Source: Alopecurus myosuroides (Eukaryota; Streptophyta; Magnoliopsida; Poales; Poaceae). From it: a stretch of DNA of 64,000 nt. This document shows, piece by piece, positions 21,114-32,528 of the stretch; positions within the stretch are counted from its first letter, which is position 1; each line of letters opens with the position of its first letter. The notes beneath the pieces are model-generated. The model did not search any database and was not told where the DNA came from. It saw nothing but the letters and a program-made list of their open reading frames with translations. Made by a program: the position numbers and the translations under genes. The stretch lies in NCBI GenBank assembly GCA_028641055.1, contig CM054057.1, positions 721,490,310-721,554,309 on the forward strand. The letters run 5' to 3'.

Positions 21114-24100
21114 ATTTTTTTTTAAACGGATAACCCAGCCTCTGCATCTAGTAGATGCACACGGCCTTTTATATTAAAATCGTGCAAGAAGGCGAGTCTA
21201 GAATATAGCAAATACAAATCAACGACGGCGTAGTGAATCTAATAAAATCATCATCTAACTGACAAGAAACAGCTATTGAAGACTACACGTGTTGTAATCC
21301 ACCCTGGTTGAAGATAGCCCGTACTACCGCCATCAACCTGGTGCATCCAGAATCCAAACGCCCTCGTTGGCCTTCTGGTAGAAGAAAAGACCACATGTGA
21401 ATCCAATGAGTAGCTCGATGAACGACCTGCAAAAAATGTCCAGCTTTGAAGTTGTTAAAATCACATTATTTCTGCAATTCCAAATTGCCCATAAAAAAAC
21501 ACATACACCAATACGTATACTAGATTTAGTCTCAATATCCACTCCATCTAACCAATTCCCAAATAAATTAGTAACAGATAGAGGTGGTGATATACTAAAC
21601 GTGAAATGAATCAACCTCCATATTTTTCTAGCAAAAGAACAAGAAATGAACAAGTGTTCCACAGTTTCTACATTCCCACAAAAGACACAATTCAGGCAGC
21701 CTGGCCAATGTCGCTTCTTCAGATTATCTTTAGTAAATAATGCTTTGTGATTCAAAAACCACATAAAAATTTTAATCTTTAGGGGCACTTTTAATCTCCA
21801 TAAGTACTTACATAAAAATCTGGTGGTACCGTTCATTAGATCTTCATATAAGGACTTAACCGAGAACACACCTGACTGTGTGAGCTTGCACCTAAACGAA
21901 TCTGGGCTATTAGTCAACTCAACAGCCATCAATCTTTCAATAAGATTTAATCAGGCTTCCCATTTATCTCCTAAGAGCGGTCTCCTAAAAGAAATATTTG
22001 GGTGTTCATGAGAAATAACATCAGCCACTAAGACATTCTTATGTCTGACAATATTATAAAGCGACGGGTACTGAGCTGCTAACGATGTTTGACCTAACCA
22101 TGTGCCTTCCCAAAAACGAACATTCAGCCCATCACCAATCTGACAGGTGATATGCGGGAAGAAATCCTTACTAACCTTCATAATACCCTTCCAGAAGGGT
22201 GAGTCAGTAGGTTTGGCAACAATTTGGGATAGAGGTTTCCCCTTAATGTATTTATTGTGTAACAACTCATGCCACACTCCCTGCTCCGTTAATAGTTTAT
22301 AAAGCCACTTGCTAAGTAGACATCTATTTTTAACATCTAAAACCTCAATCCCAAGTCCACCTTGATCTTTGGTTCGACACACTATATTCCACTTAGTTAG
22401 GCGATATTTCTTCTTAAACTTATCGCATTGCCAGAAAAGGCAAGATCTATAGAAGTCTAGCCTTTTCCTTACCCCAACGGGTATTTCAAAGAAGGATAGG
22501 AAAAACATGGGTAAACTAGACAACACCGAATTAATAAGCACAAGACGGTCCCCATAGGATAACAATTTACCTACCCAGGAACTTAGCTTAGAATCAAACC
22601 TATCTTCAATTGGTTTCCACTCTTTATTAAGAAGATTTCGGTAATGAATTGGAATACCCAAGTATCTAAAAGGAAGACAACCAATGTCACATCCAAAAAT
22701 TTGCCGATACTCATCCTCAGAGTCAACAACATTTCCAAAACAAAAGATCTCACTCTTATGAAAGTTAATTTTAAGACCCGACATCTGTTCAAACAAAGCT
22801 AGCAAAAGCTTCATGTTGACAGCTTTCTCCAGATCATGCTCGAGAAACAAAATAGTATCGTCAGCATATTGGAGGATCGACACTCCACCTTCAACAAGGT
22901 GCGGAACTAGACCTCCAACTTGACCCACATTTTTAGCTCTAGCAATTAGGACAGCTAACATATTAGCTACCAGATTGAACAGAATGGGAGATAACGGATC
23001 CCCCTGTCGCAACCCCTTCAAAGTTTGAAAGTAATGACCTATGTCATCATTAACCTTGATCCCCACACTTCGACCTTGCACGAATCGAGCTACGCACTCA
23101 CACCACTTAGGTGCAAACCCTTTCATCCGTAGGGCCTGTTGCAAAAATTCCCAATTGACCTTATCATATGCTTTCTCGAAGTCTATTTTCAATAAAACCC
23201 CGTCCATCTTCTTCCTCTTTATCTCATGGATAGTTTCGTGAAGCACCACTACCCCCTCCAGAACATTCCTCCCCGGGAGGAATGCTGATTGAGTCGGTCT
23301 AATAACCCTTTGGGCAATGGACGTTACTCTATTTGTACCAACCTTGGTAAAAATCATAAAACTGACGTTAAGAAGGTATATTGGTCTATATTGCTCTATT
23401 TGGCAAGCGTCTTCCTTCTTAGGAAGAAAAGTGACTACACCGAAATTCAACTTATATAGGTTCAAGTCTCCATCATGAAGCTGAGAAAACAAATCCATTA
23501 AGTCTCCCTTAATGACGTCCCAAAACTTCTGGTAAAACTCAGCAGGGAATCCATCCGGGCCTGGAGCTTTATTCAGTTCCATTTGCGAAATAGCATCCAA
23601 CACCTCCTCTTCCAAAAAAGGTGATGTTAGAATGTTATTCTCAAACTCAGAAACCTGCGGAAGATCATCTGTTCTCGACTCCTCCATGGATACTGATGTG
23701 GGATCCGACGCCCCAAACAGTTTTTTTTATAATATTCGGAAATAAAAAAATTAGATTCTCTTGACCTATTATCGTCCCTTCGTCTTGTTCCGGCTGAAAG
23801 ATCATTTTCTTTCGACATTTACCATTAGCAATCAAGTGGAAATATCTAGTATTATTTCCCCCTTCTTGAATGTATCTAACCTTAACGCGCCGAGCCCATT
23901 TAGCCTCTTCATCACGTCTAAGATTCGATAGACAAACATCAGCTTCTTTTTTTTACCCTCCTTTCATCAACAGAAAGAGGTCCTCTCTCAGCTTTCGAAT
24001 CTAACTCATCGATAAGAAGTAAAAGTTTTTCCTCCAGCCTCTTATACTCGCCACTTAAATTTCTCGCCCACCCACGCAAGAAGCTTCGAAGATGTCTAAT

Positions 24101-25525
24101 TTTGTTTTGCCACCTCTCAATGGGAGTCTCCCCCATGACCACGGAGTTCCACTGCTCCTTAACCATCTCATAAAATCCTTCTTGACGCAACCAGGAAAGC
24201 TCAAAGGAAAAGACCGATATATTCCCTGCATGAGCCGAACTTCCTGCATCTATGAGAAGAGGTGTATGGTCCGATCCCACATGAACAATTGCATGAACCG
24301 TCACTAAATGGAATTTCTGTTCCCAAGCCACACTAGCTAGAACTCTATCTAGCTTTTCATGTGTTGGAACATCACGTCTACTCGTCCACGTGTATTGCCT
24401 CCCCGACATCTCCAATTCTTTCAAATCTAGACTTTGAATAATGACATTAAATATAAACGGCCAGCGAGGATTAAAGTTATCATTACTCTTCTCCTCCTGC
24501 GTCCTAATAATATTAAAAATCTCCGCCAACAATCATCGGAAGCGAATCTCCTTCACAAATTCGAACTAATTCGGAAAGGAATTTTGGGTTTTATCATCCT
24601 GAGCTGCCCCATAGACAACCACCAGAGCCCAAAGAAAACCATCGTCCTTTGAGGGTAGATGAAATTTTACGGAAAATTCTCCCGCTATAACTGTCCGAAC
24701 AGTTATCATAGCAGAATTGAGACCAACTAAAATTCCTCCTGACCTACCATGAGGGGGTAGACAATACCAACAAAAGTCATAACCTCCAGCCACATGATTA
24801 AGCAGACTATTCGAAAAACAAGACCGTCATGTTTCCATGATAGCCACAAAATCAAGTTTACATTCCCTTACCGCCTCATTCACCGACCTATGTTTCGCCG
24901 TATCACCAAAACCATCACTATTTCAAAACATCCCTTTCATTGTGATTTCTTTCTTAATGTTTTTATACGAGCACTTCTTCTCTTAGAATTTGAATCCACT
25001 AATTTTTTAACTTTCCGGGGAAGGGTGTCAGCCACACCCTGGATACAAGAATCCATCATATCCCCCATGGCCTCTTCCTTATCATTTTCATAATCTTCAC
25101 AAAGATTAGATGCCCTCCTCACAACAAGACTACTGCTCTTAGTATCAACCCCCGCGTTCAGATTATTGCTTAGAAAATTAAGTTGACAGGCACATTCTAG
25201 TTTTTTAAGTGAGTTTACCGCACTATTAATCTTAGAGGGTGAGTTTCCCAGCGAAATCCCCACACTATTAGCCCTGGTACAGGAACATCAGGATCCGGCT
25301 GAGCGCGCAGGCGCGCACTAGAACGCCGCCCTGTCGACGTCGGCTCCGCGATGTCACCATAAGAAACGATCTCAGCCCTCGACGCCCTCGGCGTAAAGGG
25401 CGGACCGCTCGCGTCCACCCCTCGCGCACGTCCTCCTGACTGCAGCGAGAGTGGAGAAACCGGCGGTGTGGTCGATGTCGAGTCCACAGCCCCTTCCCCC
25501 TCCGCCTCAACCGCCCCTGATCCTC
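21114..25525 (-). mobile_element. L1-type LINE (LINE-B), 5'-truncated, same superfamily as LINE-A
   Basis: The 3' end is on the left. On the minus strand the sequence ends with a GTGTGCATCTACTAGATGC hairpin, CAGAGGCTGGG and an A-run at 21114-21124. ORF2 is almost complete and the C-terminal part of ORF1 precedes it. The 5' border is uncertain. An 8-bp match CTGACCTG at 21106-21113 and 25526-25533 would fit a target duplication, but it is short, and ORF1-like coding may continue to about 25640. Confidence 0.75.
21333..24940 (-). pseudogene. LINE-B ORF2 (endonuclease, reverse transcriptase, zf-RVT)
   Basis: This is an almost full-length ORF2. The endonuclease lies at about 24940-23950, with LDFVAIMET, GRSGGILVGLNS, SGRQYTWTSRRDV and GSDHTPLLIDAG. 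The catalytic GGDFN site is broken by an extra T in a T-run near 24520. Reverse transcriptase runs in one 578-codon frame (23687-21951) with NKAPGPDGFPAEFY, LKIDFEKAYDKVNW, GLRQGDPLSPILFN and YADD at 22857-22868. The zf-RVT domain (21932-21333) has CLNCVFCGNVETVEHLFISC. Frameshifts lie near 21945, 23700 and 23960, and a TGA near 24830. Of the three LINEs it has the best preserved polymerase. Family role: nicking the target and priming cDNA synthesis there. Confidence 0.92.
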
Positions 25526-25640
25526 CTGACCTGGGTGTGAGACTCGGGGAGGTGACCTAATGAACCCATCGATTGTGCGACGAATCCATAGCACCACCTC
25601 CTCTTTGCGCCCGGAATTAGCGTCACGTGTATGGTTAGGG
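24937..25640 (-). pseudogene. LINE-B ORF1, C-terminal part
   Basis: The frame 25263-24937 ends SNSKRRSARIKTLRKKSQ and its TGA overlaps the ORF2 ATG (ATGA at 24940-24937). Upstream, in another frame, a Pro/Ser-rich stretch with RRSSARLRAQPDPDVPVP corresponds to the linker that precedes the same region of LINE-A ORF1. A frameshift near 25270 separates them. Zinc knuckles are missing because of 5' truncation. Confidence 0.65.
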
Positions 25641-25970
25641 CACACGGAGCATCGTCGCGGTGCACTGACTCTGTCGAGATAATAATTTTGTGGGAGTTAG
25701 AAGGACACTCAAGGCAGTCCAAAACAAGTTATGAGGGATACGATGTTTTTCCAACTAAATGTTTTCCAATCTTGCACCTGTCTTGCATTTTTGCTGCACA
25801 CCTCATTCCCGATTGTTGCACACGTACATTATTAGGCCATAGCAACCGATGTAGACCAGCACTACTTGCCGTGCTCGTCTACATCCAAATTTATCTATGT
25901 CAAATCCTAAAACAAGATCAACATGTTCCAGACACGAAATACAAACACCTGTACACAGTGTATTGCCGCT

Positions 25971-26050
25971 TCATTTGGGCTCTGCCCTGGATGATGGTAG
26001 CCCCTGGCGGCCGCTGTAGTCGGACGAGCTCTCCCCTCCGTATGGGTGGC
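25971..26050 (-). pseudogene. C-terminal tail of the LRR-RLK, cut off by the CACTA insertion
   Basis: If the CACTA element and one copy of its GGC duplication are removed, the frame ending DTVSYASQTSS (28564 side) continues in frame as HPYGGESSSDYSGRQGLPSS and ends AEPK before TGA at 25973-25971. HPYG...DYSG...EPK is the usual tail of this kinase subfamily, so this is its natural end. Confidence 0.85.
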
Positions 26051-26429
26051 CACTGGTAGAAAAAAGGCCTTCCATACGCCCCCATCAGTCCCCAAATTAT
26101 GCGCACCGTGACTAAAGGGGTTTTAGTCCCGGTTCGGGAGGCGACCCGGGACTGAAGGTCATGCGTCGCGGTTTGGGAAGCGCGTGGAGGGATTTAATTC
26201 CGGTTGGCCTGGCCAGCCGCGACTAATGATCCAAACTGCTGGCCTCCCTGTCTTTAGTCCCGGTTGGCCAGACCAATCGGGACTAAAGATCCAAACTGCT
26301 CGCCTTCCGCGCGGCGGTTTTATTTCACGAGCGAGAGGCAGAAGGCCATTGCTACAGTGCGCACCCGAGACTCTCTGTTTCTTCTTCCTCTCTTCTCTTC
26401 TTCCTCTCTTCTTCCTCCACCAAGCACCC

Positions 26430-26818
26430 ATGGATTCTCCCGTTTGGAACCTTCTCCATGTGCCCACACCATGCCGCAAGATTCTCGACGTGGCCTACAC
26501 CAATATGTGCGAGAGGCTCCCCGATGCTCTTAAGCATTTGAGCAATCTCTATGAAGAAGCCGATGAACACCATAAGTTCTTCGGGCTTGATCTAGAGTAT
26601 ACGGCAAATCAACGGGATGTTGCCGTCATCCAGATTGCCTTCAAGGAGATCATTTTGGTCTTCCAATGGGCAAGGTAACGCACACGTACAATCTCTCTTG
26701 TAGGAATCACATGTGTTGGGGGAAGAACCCACTGGACCGAATCAATCTCGAGTATGCAGCAATAGATGCATACGTTGCCTTCGAGTTGTTCCGCATCTAC
26801 TCTTCGGAGCTCGAGTAG
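26430..26818 (+). pseudogene. exonuclease passenger gene, internally deleted
   Basis: Exon 1 (26430-26674) is closely related to that of CACTA copy 1 and keeps motif I, FFGLDLEYTA. After the GT donor at 26675 the sequence soon enters the end of exon 2, where LEYAAIDAYVAFELF (motif III) precedes the stop TAG at 26816-26818. Roughly 200 bp that hold motif II in copy 1 are missing, so the DEDD site cannot form. The surviving ends show the two genes share a structure. Confidence 0.8.
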
Positions 26819-26942
26819 ATGTTGTTTGTGTACCGCATCTTGCGTTCGATATATGTAATGGATAATGTAATGGATATATGTCTTTCTATTAATTTCTATA
26901 TTATTTCTATATTAATTCCTAGCTATATTATTTCTATATTAT

Positions 26943-27425
26943 GTCAAACACACATTTCAAAACAAACAAACAAAAACACATCAAGAAAACAAACAAAAAC
27001 ACATCAAGAAAACAAAACAGAAAAACTACCGTTTCTATATCTGTTCACCAAAAACTATTATTTCTATATTATGTAATGAATGGATATATGTACCGCTATG
27101 TTATGTAATGGCTCAAATAAAATCACGGGTTAAACATAGCACAAAATTTACTAAAGCAATCACACAAAGATCTAGCTCACACACAATTCCAAAATAATAA
27201 AACTAGAAAGTAACAAATGCTAGTTCCATTTTTATTTGGGTTTCCAATCATGCACACACTTTCTAAGGTAGATGTTCTGCAACCAAACAACATAATATCA
27301 AGTCCTAACACTCTATACAAGCTAGGAAACAAGATAAGATCAAACACACATTTCAAAACAAACAAAAACACATCAAGAAAACAAAACAGAAAAACTACTG
27401 TTTCTATATCTGTTCACCAAAAATA
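26943..27425 (+). repeat. direct repeats in CACTA copy 2
   Basis: A block rich in AAACAAACAAAAACACATC and AAACAGAAAAACTAC, with CTATATCTGTTCACC, occurs at about 26943-27055 and again at about 27343-27425. The first block also has an internal duplication of ACACATCAAGAAAAC. It lies where copy 1 has its AT-rich array. Confidence 0.65.
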
Positions 27426-28110
27426 AATCTAGAGCTCCAAAATTAATCTAAGACAAGAAAACATAGACCTAGTCAATACCAAACTCATCCAGTTGGATTT
27501 ACTTCAAAATTCATTTTTGAACTCATTCTAAAAATCATAGAAGAGCCTACTGGTCTTTTATTAAAAAGGATGGTATTTTCATTTGGTTGTTGACCTTGAT
27601 GTGAGGCTAAGTGCTATGGATAGATCTTTTCAATATCTATCCAGAACATTTTAGTTTGTCCATTTTGGTTATGTATTTTAAAAGTTAGGTTCAAATCATT
27701 CTCACAGATAGTCATTGCCAAAACAGTTCTTGTATCCAAAATAGTAGTCGAAACTTGGATCTGCAAATTTTATATGGTTTAGATTTCATATGGTTTGGTT
27801 CATGAATTTTATCAGATTTTATTTTGTATTTAGGAAAGGGGAAAATGAATTAGTTTTATTTTTCTGAATATTTTGATATATTATTTGTATTTTTAAGATT
27901 TTAAAATGAATTAGTTTTATTTTTCTGAATATTTTCAGAAATAATACAAATTAAAAAGTTAATGTTTATTTATTTATTCAAAATTATTAATTACATCATT
28001 ACTTTTGTTTATTAAAATATTTATTTGAAATTCAGACAATAAAGAAATGTGGCATCGACCAACATGTTAATAGGATTGATATGATACTAGTATCACATAC
28101 ATGTGTGCGA

Positions 28111-28205
28111 AACACTTGGATGCGGGACGGGATGGAACTCGGAAGTTAAGCGTGCTAGTGCTAGAGTAGTGGGAGGATGGGTGACCGAGCGGGAAGTTTG
28201 ACCAC
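28111..28205 (+). other. 5S rRNA-derived segment, second copy
   Basis: This is almost the same as the 10893-10995 block. Box A AGTTAAGCGTGCT lies at 28144-28156, the intermediate element GCTAGAGTAGT follows, and box C AGGATGGGTGACC starts at 28174. Between the two CACTA copies this block differs at only a few bases, while flanking internal DNA differs more, including gene deletion and array size. Confidence 0.72.
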
Positions 28206-28563
28206 GAGTAAGAAAATTGACTAGAGATAATTGTAGTTAGACACTAAGCAAATAATAAAAATTCTGAAAAAAAAGGAGTGAAAAAAAGGGAGTGAAAAAA
28301 AAGGGAGTGAAAAATAATTAGAAACCCAAATGAATTAAAGAAATAACGAAATAGCATGTGGTCCCGGTTCGTGTGGCCAACCGGGACTAAAGGTCCTCCG
28401 CCCCCGGCGCACGCCACCCGTCCACGTGGACGGGCCTTTACCCGCGGTTGGTAAGAGGGGCGACTAAAGGGGGGGGCTTTAGTCGCGCCTATTTAGTCCC
28501 GGTTGCGCGGCCGGGATTAATGGCCCTTGCGAACCGGGACTATAGGCCTATTTTCTACCAGTG

Positions 28564-29293
28564 GGCTCGACGTCTGGCTGGCGTAGCTTACGGTGTCGGA
28601 CCCCGACTCGGCCGCGCCGGCCATCTTCATGATCCGCTCAATCTCACCCACCACATGGGCCATTGGCGGGCGGTCAACCCCGGCCTCCTCCACGCAGTGC
28701 AGCGCCAGGTCCACGTACTGCTACATCCCTACCAGCGACGGCGACGACACGGCCAGCACCGGGTCCAGCAGCTCGTGCAGCCCGTACAGTTCCTTGCCCC
28801 AGTCCACCGCCGCCCTCACCTCCCGGATGACGTACTGCGCTCCATTGGCGTCCTCGCCGTGATCACCTCCTGCAACAGCACGCCGAAGCCGTACACGTCG
28901 CTCTTCTCCGTCAGCTGCTGCGTCATGTAGTACTCAGGGTCCAAGTATCCTTGCCAGGCCAAGTAAGCATAACAAATTAACATGATATATAGGCACCGCA
29001 GGACCAAAGTTGCACTTGGAACTGCAGTAGTCGTGCGAACCATGGTTCCCTTCACTTGGGTGGTGACGTGTCCCCGGCCATCGCCGCCACCTAGAGGCTT
29101 GGAGAGACCAAAGTCGAAGACCTTGGCGTTCAGCCGCTCGCCAAGGAAAACGTTGCTTGACTTTATGTCGCGGTGGACGATGGGAGGGTCAGCGTGCTCG
29201 TGTAGGTAGGTCACGCCCTTTGTGACGCCGAGGACAACTCCCAGCCTCCTCTTCCAGTCCAGCCTGAATGTGGTGCGATGGTTGATCGACGCC
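28564..29293 (-). pseudogene. LRR-RLK kinase C-lobe exons
   Basis: Exon 29041-29293 encodes RLDWKRRLGVVLGVTKG, then YLHEHADPPIVHRDIKSSN (catalytic loop with HRD) and KVFDFGLSKP (DFG). A GT donor follows GTM. Exon 28564-28949 starts GYLDPEYYMTQQLTEKSDVY (the APE-like segment) and goes on to YVDLALHCVEEAGVDRPPM. A frameshift near 28835 and the stop at 28721-28723 break it. Nothing of subdomains I-V is present. Confidence 0.88.
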
Positions 29294-29296
29294 TAA

Positions 29297-30790
29297 GGGC
29301 ATCTCCAGCCGCCCCCCAAGCGGTCTTTTTAGCGCCGGCGGAAGCAAAAAGCGCCGGTTTTGCACCACTCGCTCCCCCAGAAGGCCAAATAGCACCGTTT
29401 CGGCGTTATTTCGCGCCGCCGCATACAGGCGAAACCCAGCCCGCTGGGTTCGGCTTGGGGGCGAAAAGGCGGGACAGCCCACGCGGGCCAGCGCTGTCAG
29501 CGACGCGTGGGAAAACCGCGGGAACAGAAACCCCCGCTCGTGAGCTTCTTCTCAGCTCCCGCGTCGGTCAAAGGCTGCCGGCGTTTATGGCTTGGCGGGC
29601 GGCCAGTGCATGCGCCCGTTCAAAGACTGCCGGAGTAATGGCGTGACGGGCGGCCAGTGCATGCGCCCCAGTCAAAGGCTGCCAGAGTAATGGCGTGCCA
29701 AACGGCCGGACGGGCACGCGGCGCAGTAAATGGTCCCGCCAGAGCTACAAAAGGCGCCCCCACCGGCCCACTCCCCCCATTCTCGACGTTCATCCCCGCG
29801 CAGCTCCCCTCGCCCTCACCGCACTCACTCTCATCGCCCTCGCCGCACTCCAACTAGACACCCCGAGACGATGGCGCGTCGGCTCCGGGCCTGCCGCAAC
29901 TCGCCTTTGTACTACCGACCCGCGGCCACGACGCGTGACCACAGTGACGACGACAGCGACAACGAGTTCCACTACGAGGAGGAAGAGCAGCCAGCGCAGG
30001 AGGAGGCGGCGCCCGAGCAGCAGCCGGCGCAGGAGGAGCCAATGCCGCCTCCAATCTTGCCCGAACAGACTGCGGCGTGCAACTCGTTCGCCACATGGCG
30101 CAACGAGAAGGCATTCCGCCGGGTCCGCGCTGGCCTCAAGGAGGCGGCGGCAGTGGCCGAGGATGCCGCTGTTCGGGCATCCTTGGAGACCCATCAGAGG
30201 GAGAAGGCGGAGCACCAGGTCTACAAGCAGCTCAACGCGAACGCGGCATCGGATGCAACGTTGTCCTGTAGAGCAAGAGGCGCAACCGCCATCCCTCCGA
30301 GCAGGCGCAGTTACACCGGATACGGATACAAGGCAGAGCGGAGCGGCGCTAGCTCGCTACGGTGGCGAACGCATCGCCAAGCGACCCATCGCCCTTCGCC
30401 GAGAACGACCACGAGGCTGGCCCCTCCAACATGCCGGTCTACGACGACTGCGAGGAGGACGACGAGAAAGAGGACGACGTCTAGGAGGAGGGCGACAACT
30501 AGGCCGGGCGATCGCGGCGAGCCTCGGCCTGCCGTAGACGTAGTTTTTTACTTTTTGTTAATTTTTTTAGTTAAATTATGCCGTCTTTCTGTAAAAATCT
30601 CATCGAATCCATGAATTTGCGTCTATTTCAACGAATTCGCCGTTTTTGAATTAATTTAGGCCGAGACTTGGGCTGGGGGGCGACTGGAAACCGTGCCCCC
30701 CAGGTTCCAGATTAGCGCCGTTTGGCGCCACGGCGCCACCAAAACAGCGGCGTTTTGGGCTCTGGGGGGGCGACACGGCTGGAGATGCCC
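29297..30790 (+). mobile_element. PIF/Harbinger-type non-autonomous element
   Basis: The 15-bp inverted ends GGGCATCTCCAGCCG are perfect, flanked by TAA at 29294-29296 and 30791-30793. A 3-bp TAA/TTA duplication with GGGCATCTCC ends is typical of grass Harbinger elements. It is 1494 bp and very GC-rich in the first 1.2 kb. It encodes one acidic unknown protein rather than a transposase. Confidence 0.85.
29871..30614 (+). CDS. hypothetical acidic/Gln-Glu-rich protein carried by the Harbinger element
   Basis: The ATG at 29871 opens a 247-residue frame. The first half is acidic and proline-rich (EEEEQPAQEEAAPEQQPAQ) and then helix-forming with AFRRVRAGLKEAAAVAEDAA. After about residue 140 the composition becomes Arg/Thr-rich. 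In another frame the same DNA reads PSDPSPFAENDHEAGPSN and an acidic end, so a frameshift near 30290-30350 is likely and the original C-terminus was acidic. I do not recognise a domain. Confidence 0.4.
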   Translation: MARRLRACRNSPLYYRPAATTRDHSDDDSDNEFHYEEEEQPAQEEAAPEQQPAQEEPMPPPILPEQTAACNSFATWRNEKAFRRVRAGLKEAAAVAEDAAVRASLETHQREKAEHQVYKQLNANAASDATLSCRARGATAIPPSRRSYTGYGYKAERSGASSLRWRTHRQATHRPSPRTTTRLAPPTCRSTTTARRTTRKRTTSRRRATTRPGDRGEPRPAVDVVFYFLLIFLVKLCRLSVKISSNP

Positions 30791-30793
30791 TAA

Positions 30794-30950
30794 CCCGAAG
30801 TCTGGCTTCTCTCTTCACTCTGATTTGGTTTTCTCTTCCTGATGGTGATGGCAACAACAAGAACAAGTACCACAACTGCAACTGCGCCACCAACTGAAGT
30901 TCCCACGCTAAGCGGCACCCTGTTAGTGTTCTGCTTAGATGCTCCCATCT
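30794..30950 (-). pseudogene. LRR-RLK transmembrane exon
   Basis: After a CACAG acceptor the exon encodes EMGASKQNTNRVPLSVG, then the hydrophobic helix GGAVAVVVLVLVVAITI, then the stop-transfer RKRKP. Coding stops at the Harbinger target site. The juxtamembrane segment and kinase N-lobe that should follow (roughly 200 residues in the family) are not found on either side of the element. Confidence 0.85.
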
Positions 30951-31089
30951 CTGTGTACATGCAAAACCGATACATCAGCGTGCAATGCTGACCTAATGCC
31001 ACCATACAAATAGATGCTATCCCCCAAAGTACAACTTCTTAATCGAAAAAACAACATCTGAAGAACAGCTTCAGAGTCAATGATCTTAC

Positions 31090-31580
31090 CACTGGCAAAA
31101 GAGTAGGTCTGTGCAATGAAAAAGTATGGGCCAAACTGTTTTGGTGGCTTATATATATGATTATTCAGAATGAACCCGTTCCCAGAAATATCTTGCTCTC
31201 AGAATTGAGTTTTGCTGCTGGGGAATATCTCCAAGCTTATCTGCAAGTTGTTTTCCGCATTGATGGAAGGATCGTGAAGAGCAACTGAGCTCACTGAGAT
31301 ATTCGATTGCAAGAAGATGTCCTCCATGTTCTTCTCTAGCCCAAGATAGTGCGATTGATTCCTGAGGTCAGAAAATTTTAATGCTCTAAAGAAAAGTTTG
31401 CCACGGTATGGTGTGGCACAAAGGCAGCTAGGGCTCAAGAGCTGGCTTGAGAGGCATGTTGGTGGCACGCCAGGACAGTCCGTCGCAGTAGTATACGACG
31501 GCATTGTTGTTGTCAGATTAGGTGTGCAGTATTTTGCATCGATCCCTATCCCTTGGTTGCAACCCGGATTTCCCGATAGT
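31090..31580 (-). pseudogene. LRR-RLK Cys-rich juxtamembrane exon
   Basis: The exon begins SGNPGCNQGIGIDAKYC and contains ATDCPGVPPTC and SPSCLCATPYRGKLFFRA, ending NHIYKPPKQFGPYFFIA before a GTAAG donor. This is the malectin-like, cysteine-rich part found just outside the membrane in HPCA1-type receptors, where a C-x-C pair near an ATPY/AYPY motif is conserved. The frame is open except for one TGA at 31201-31199. Confidence 0.82.
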
Positions 31581-32528
31581 CTGTGACAAGAGGATTCATA
31601 TGAGCAGTGAATGTGTCAGGGTCTGTTTAAAAAAAATATAGTGTCAGAGAACTGTAAGTTGTTACACAAGGAAAAATATCCTGACATGAGTTCCACATTG
31701 TATTGGGATACGCCTGTAGTGGTATCTGTGATCTGGTTATCCCGCAAATCAATTAGTTGGAGGTGAGTACTGAAGTTCGGTCCAATTGCTAGTGTCTCGT
31801 TGAAGTGGTTTCCCCGGAACCTCCTGCAATCGTCGGTCAGTAATAACAGAATTTAACATGAGCTGTATGGACATCTTTATTTTGATTTGAGTCTTGCTTC
31901 GGTACAATCCTTAGAAAAGTCTACAAATTTCGATGCAAATAAACAATGCAGATTAAAACTAGTACCTAGCACCTACATACTAAAACTAGAACTATGTTGG
32001 GTGACCTAGTAAGTACTAAGCACTCACAATGTCTGAATTCAGGCAGGCTGAAAAGAGCTCTCGGGAGCTGCCCACTGTTATGAATAGGCAACTTGTCTAT
32101 ATTGATAGCCCAATGGGCATATATATATTACATATGACTTGGGGAATAAGGAAATAACGTCTAGACTAATACGGACTCCTAGACCTATACTAATACTCCT
32201 TAACACCCCCCCTCAAATGCAAAGCGTATGCAATAGCATTGCATTTGAAGAAGTGTACAGTAGAAAACAAAATGATAATCCAGAATCCGCGTCTTGAAAG
32301 TGTCTTGTAGCATGAAGAGTCTTCAAAATCTGTAGAGTCAACCCAGAGCGAATAGCGAATAGAGTCGATCGAACAATGAGACTGACAAAGACCGATATTC
32401 GATCAAGAGAAAGAGCATGTCACAAATGATCATAGCACAAGAAGGCCAACGACATAAGAAGTCCAACGGCGAAAGAATGTGCGTAGATCAATGACAATGC
32501 GAAATGAGGCCACAAAAATCCCATAGAA

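Larger units (their letters stand above)
26051..28563 (+). mobile_element. non-autonomous CACTA element, copy 2
   Basis: It has the same ends as copy 1 (CACTGGTAGAAAAAAGGCC, and the complement of CACTGGTAGAAAATAGGCC) with a GGC target duplication at 26048-26050 and 28564-28566. TTTAGTCCCGG/AACCGGGACT motifs lie near both ends. It carries a decayed exonuclease gene, direct repeats and the 5S-like block, in the same order and orientation as copy 1. It has no transposase. It sits in the last exon of the receptor kinase. Confidence 0.92.

Noticed and set aside
21106..25533. CTGACCTG at 21106-21113 and 25526-25533 as the confirmed target duplication of LINE-B
   Set aside because: Only 8 bp, and ORF1-like coding seems to continue past 25533; kept only as a candidate border.
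28448..28930. 160-codon plus-strand ORF spanning the CACTA border
   Set aside because: It runs across a transposon end and is antisense to the kinase exon; compositional only.
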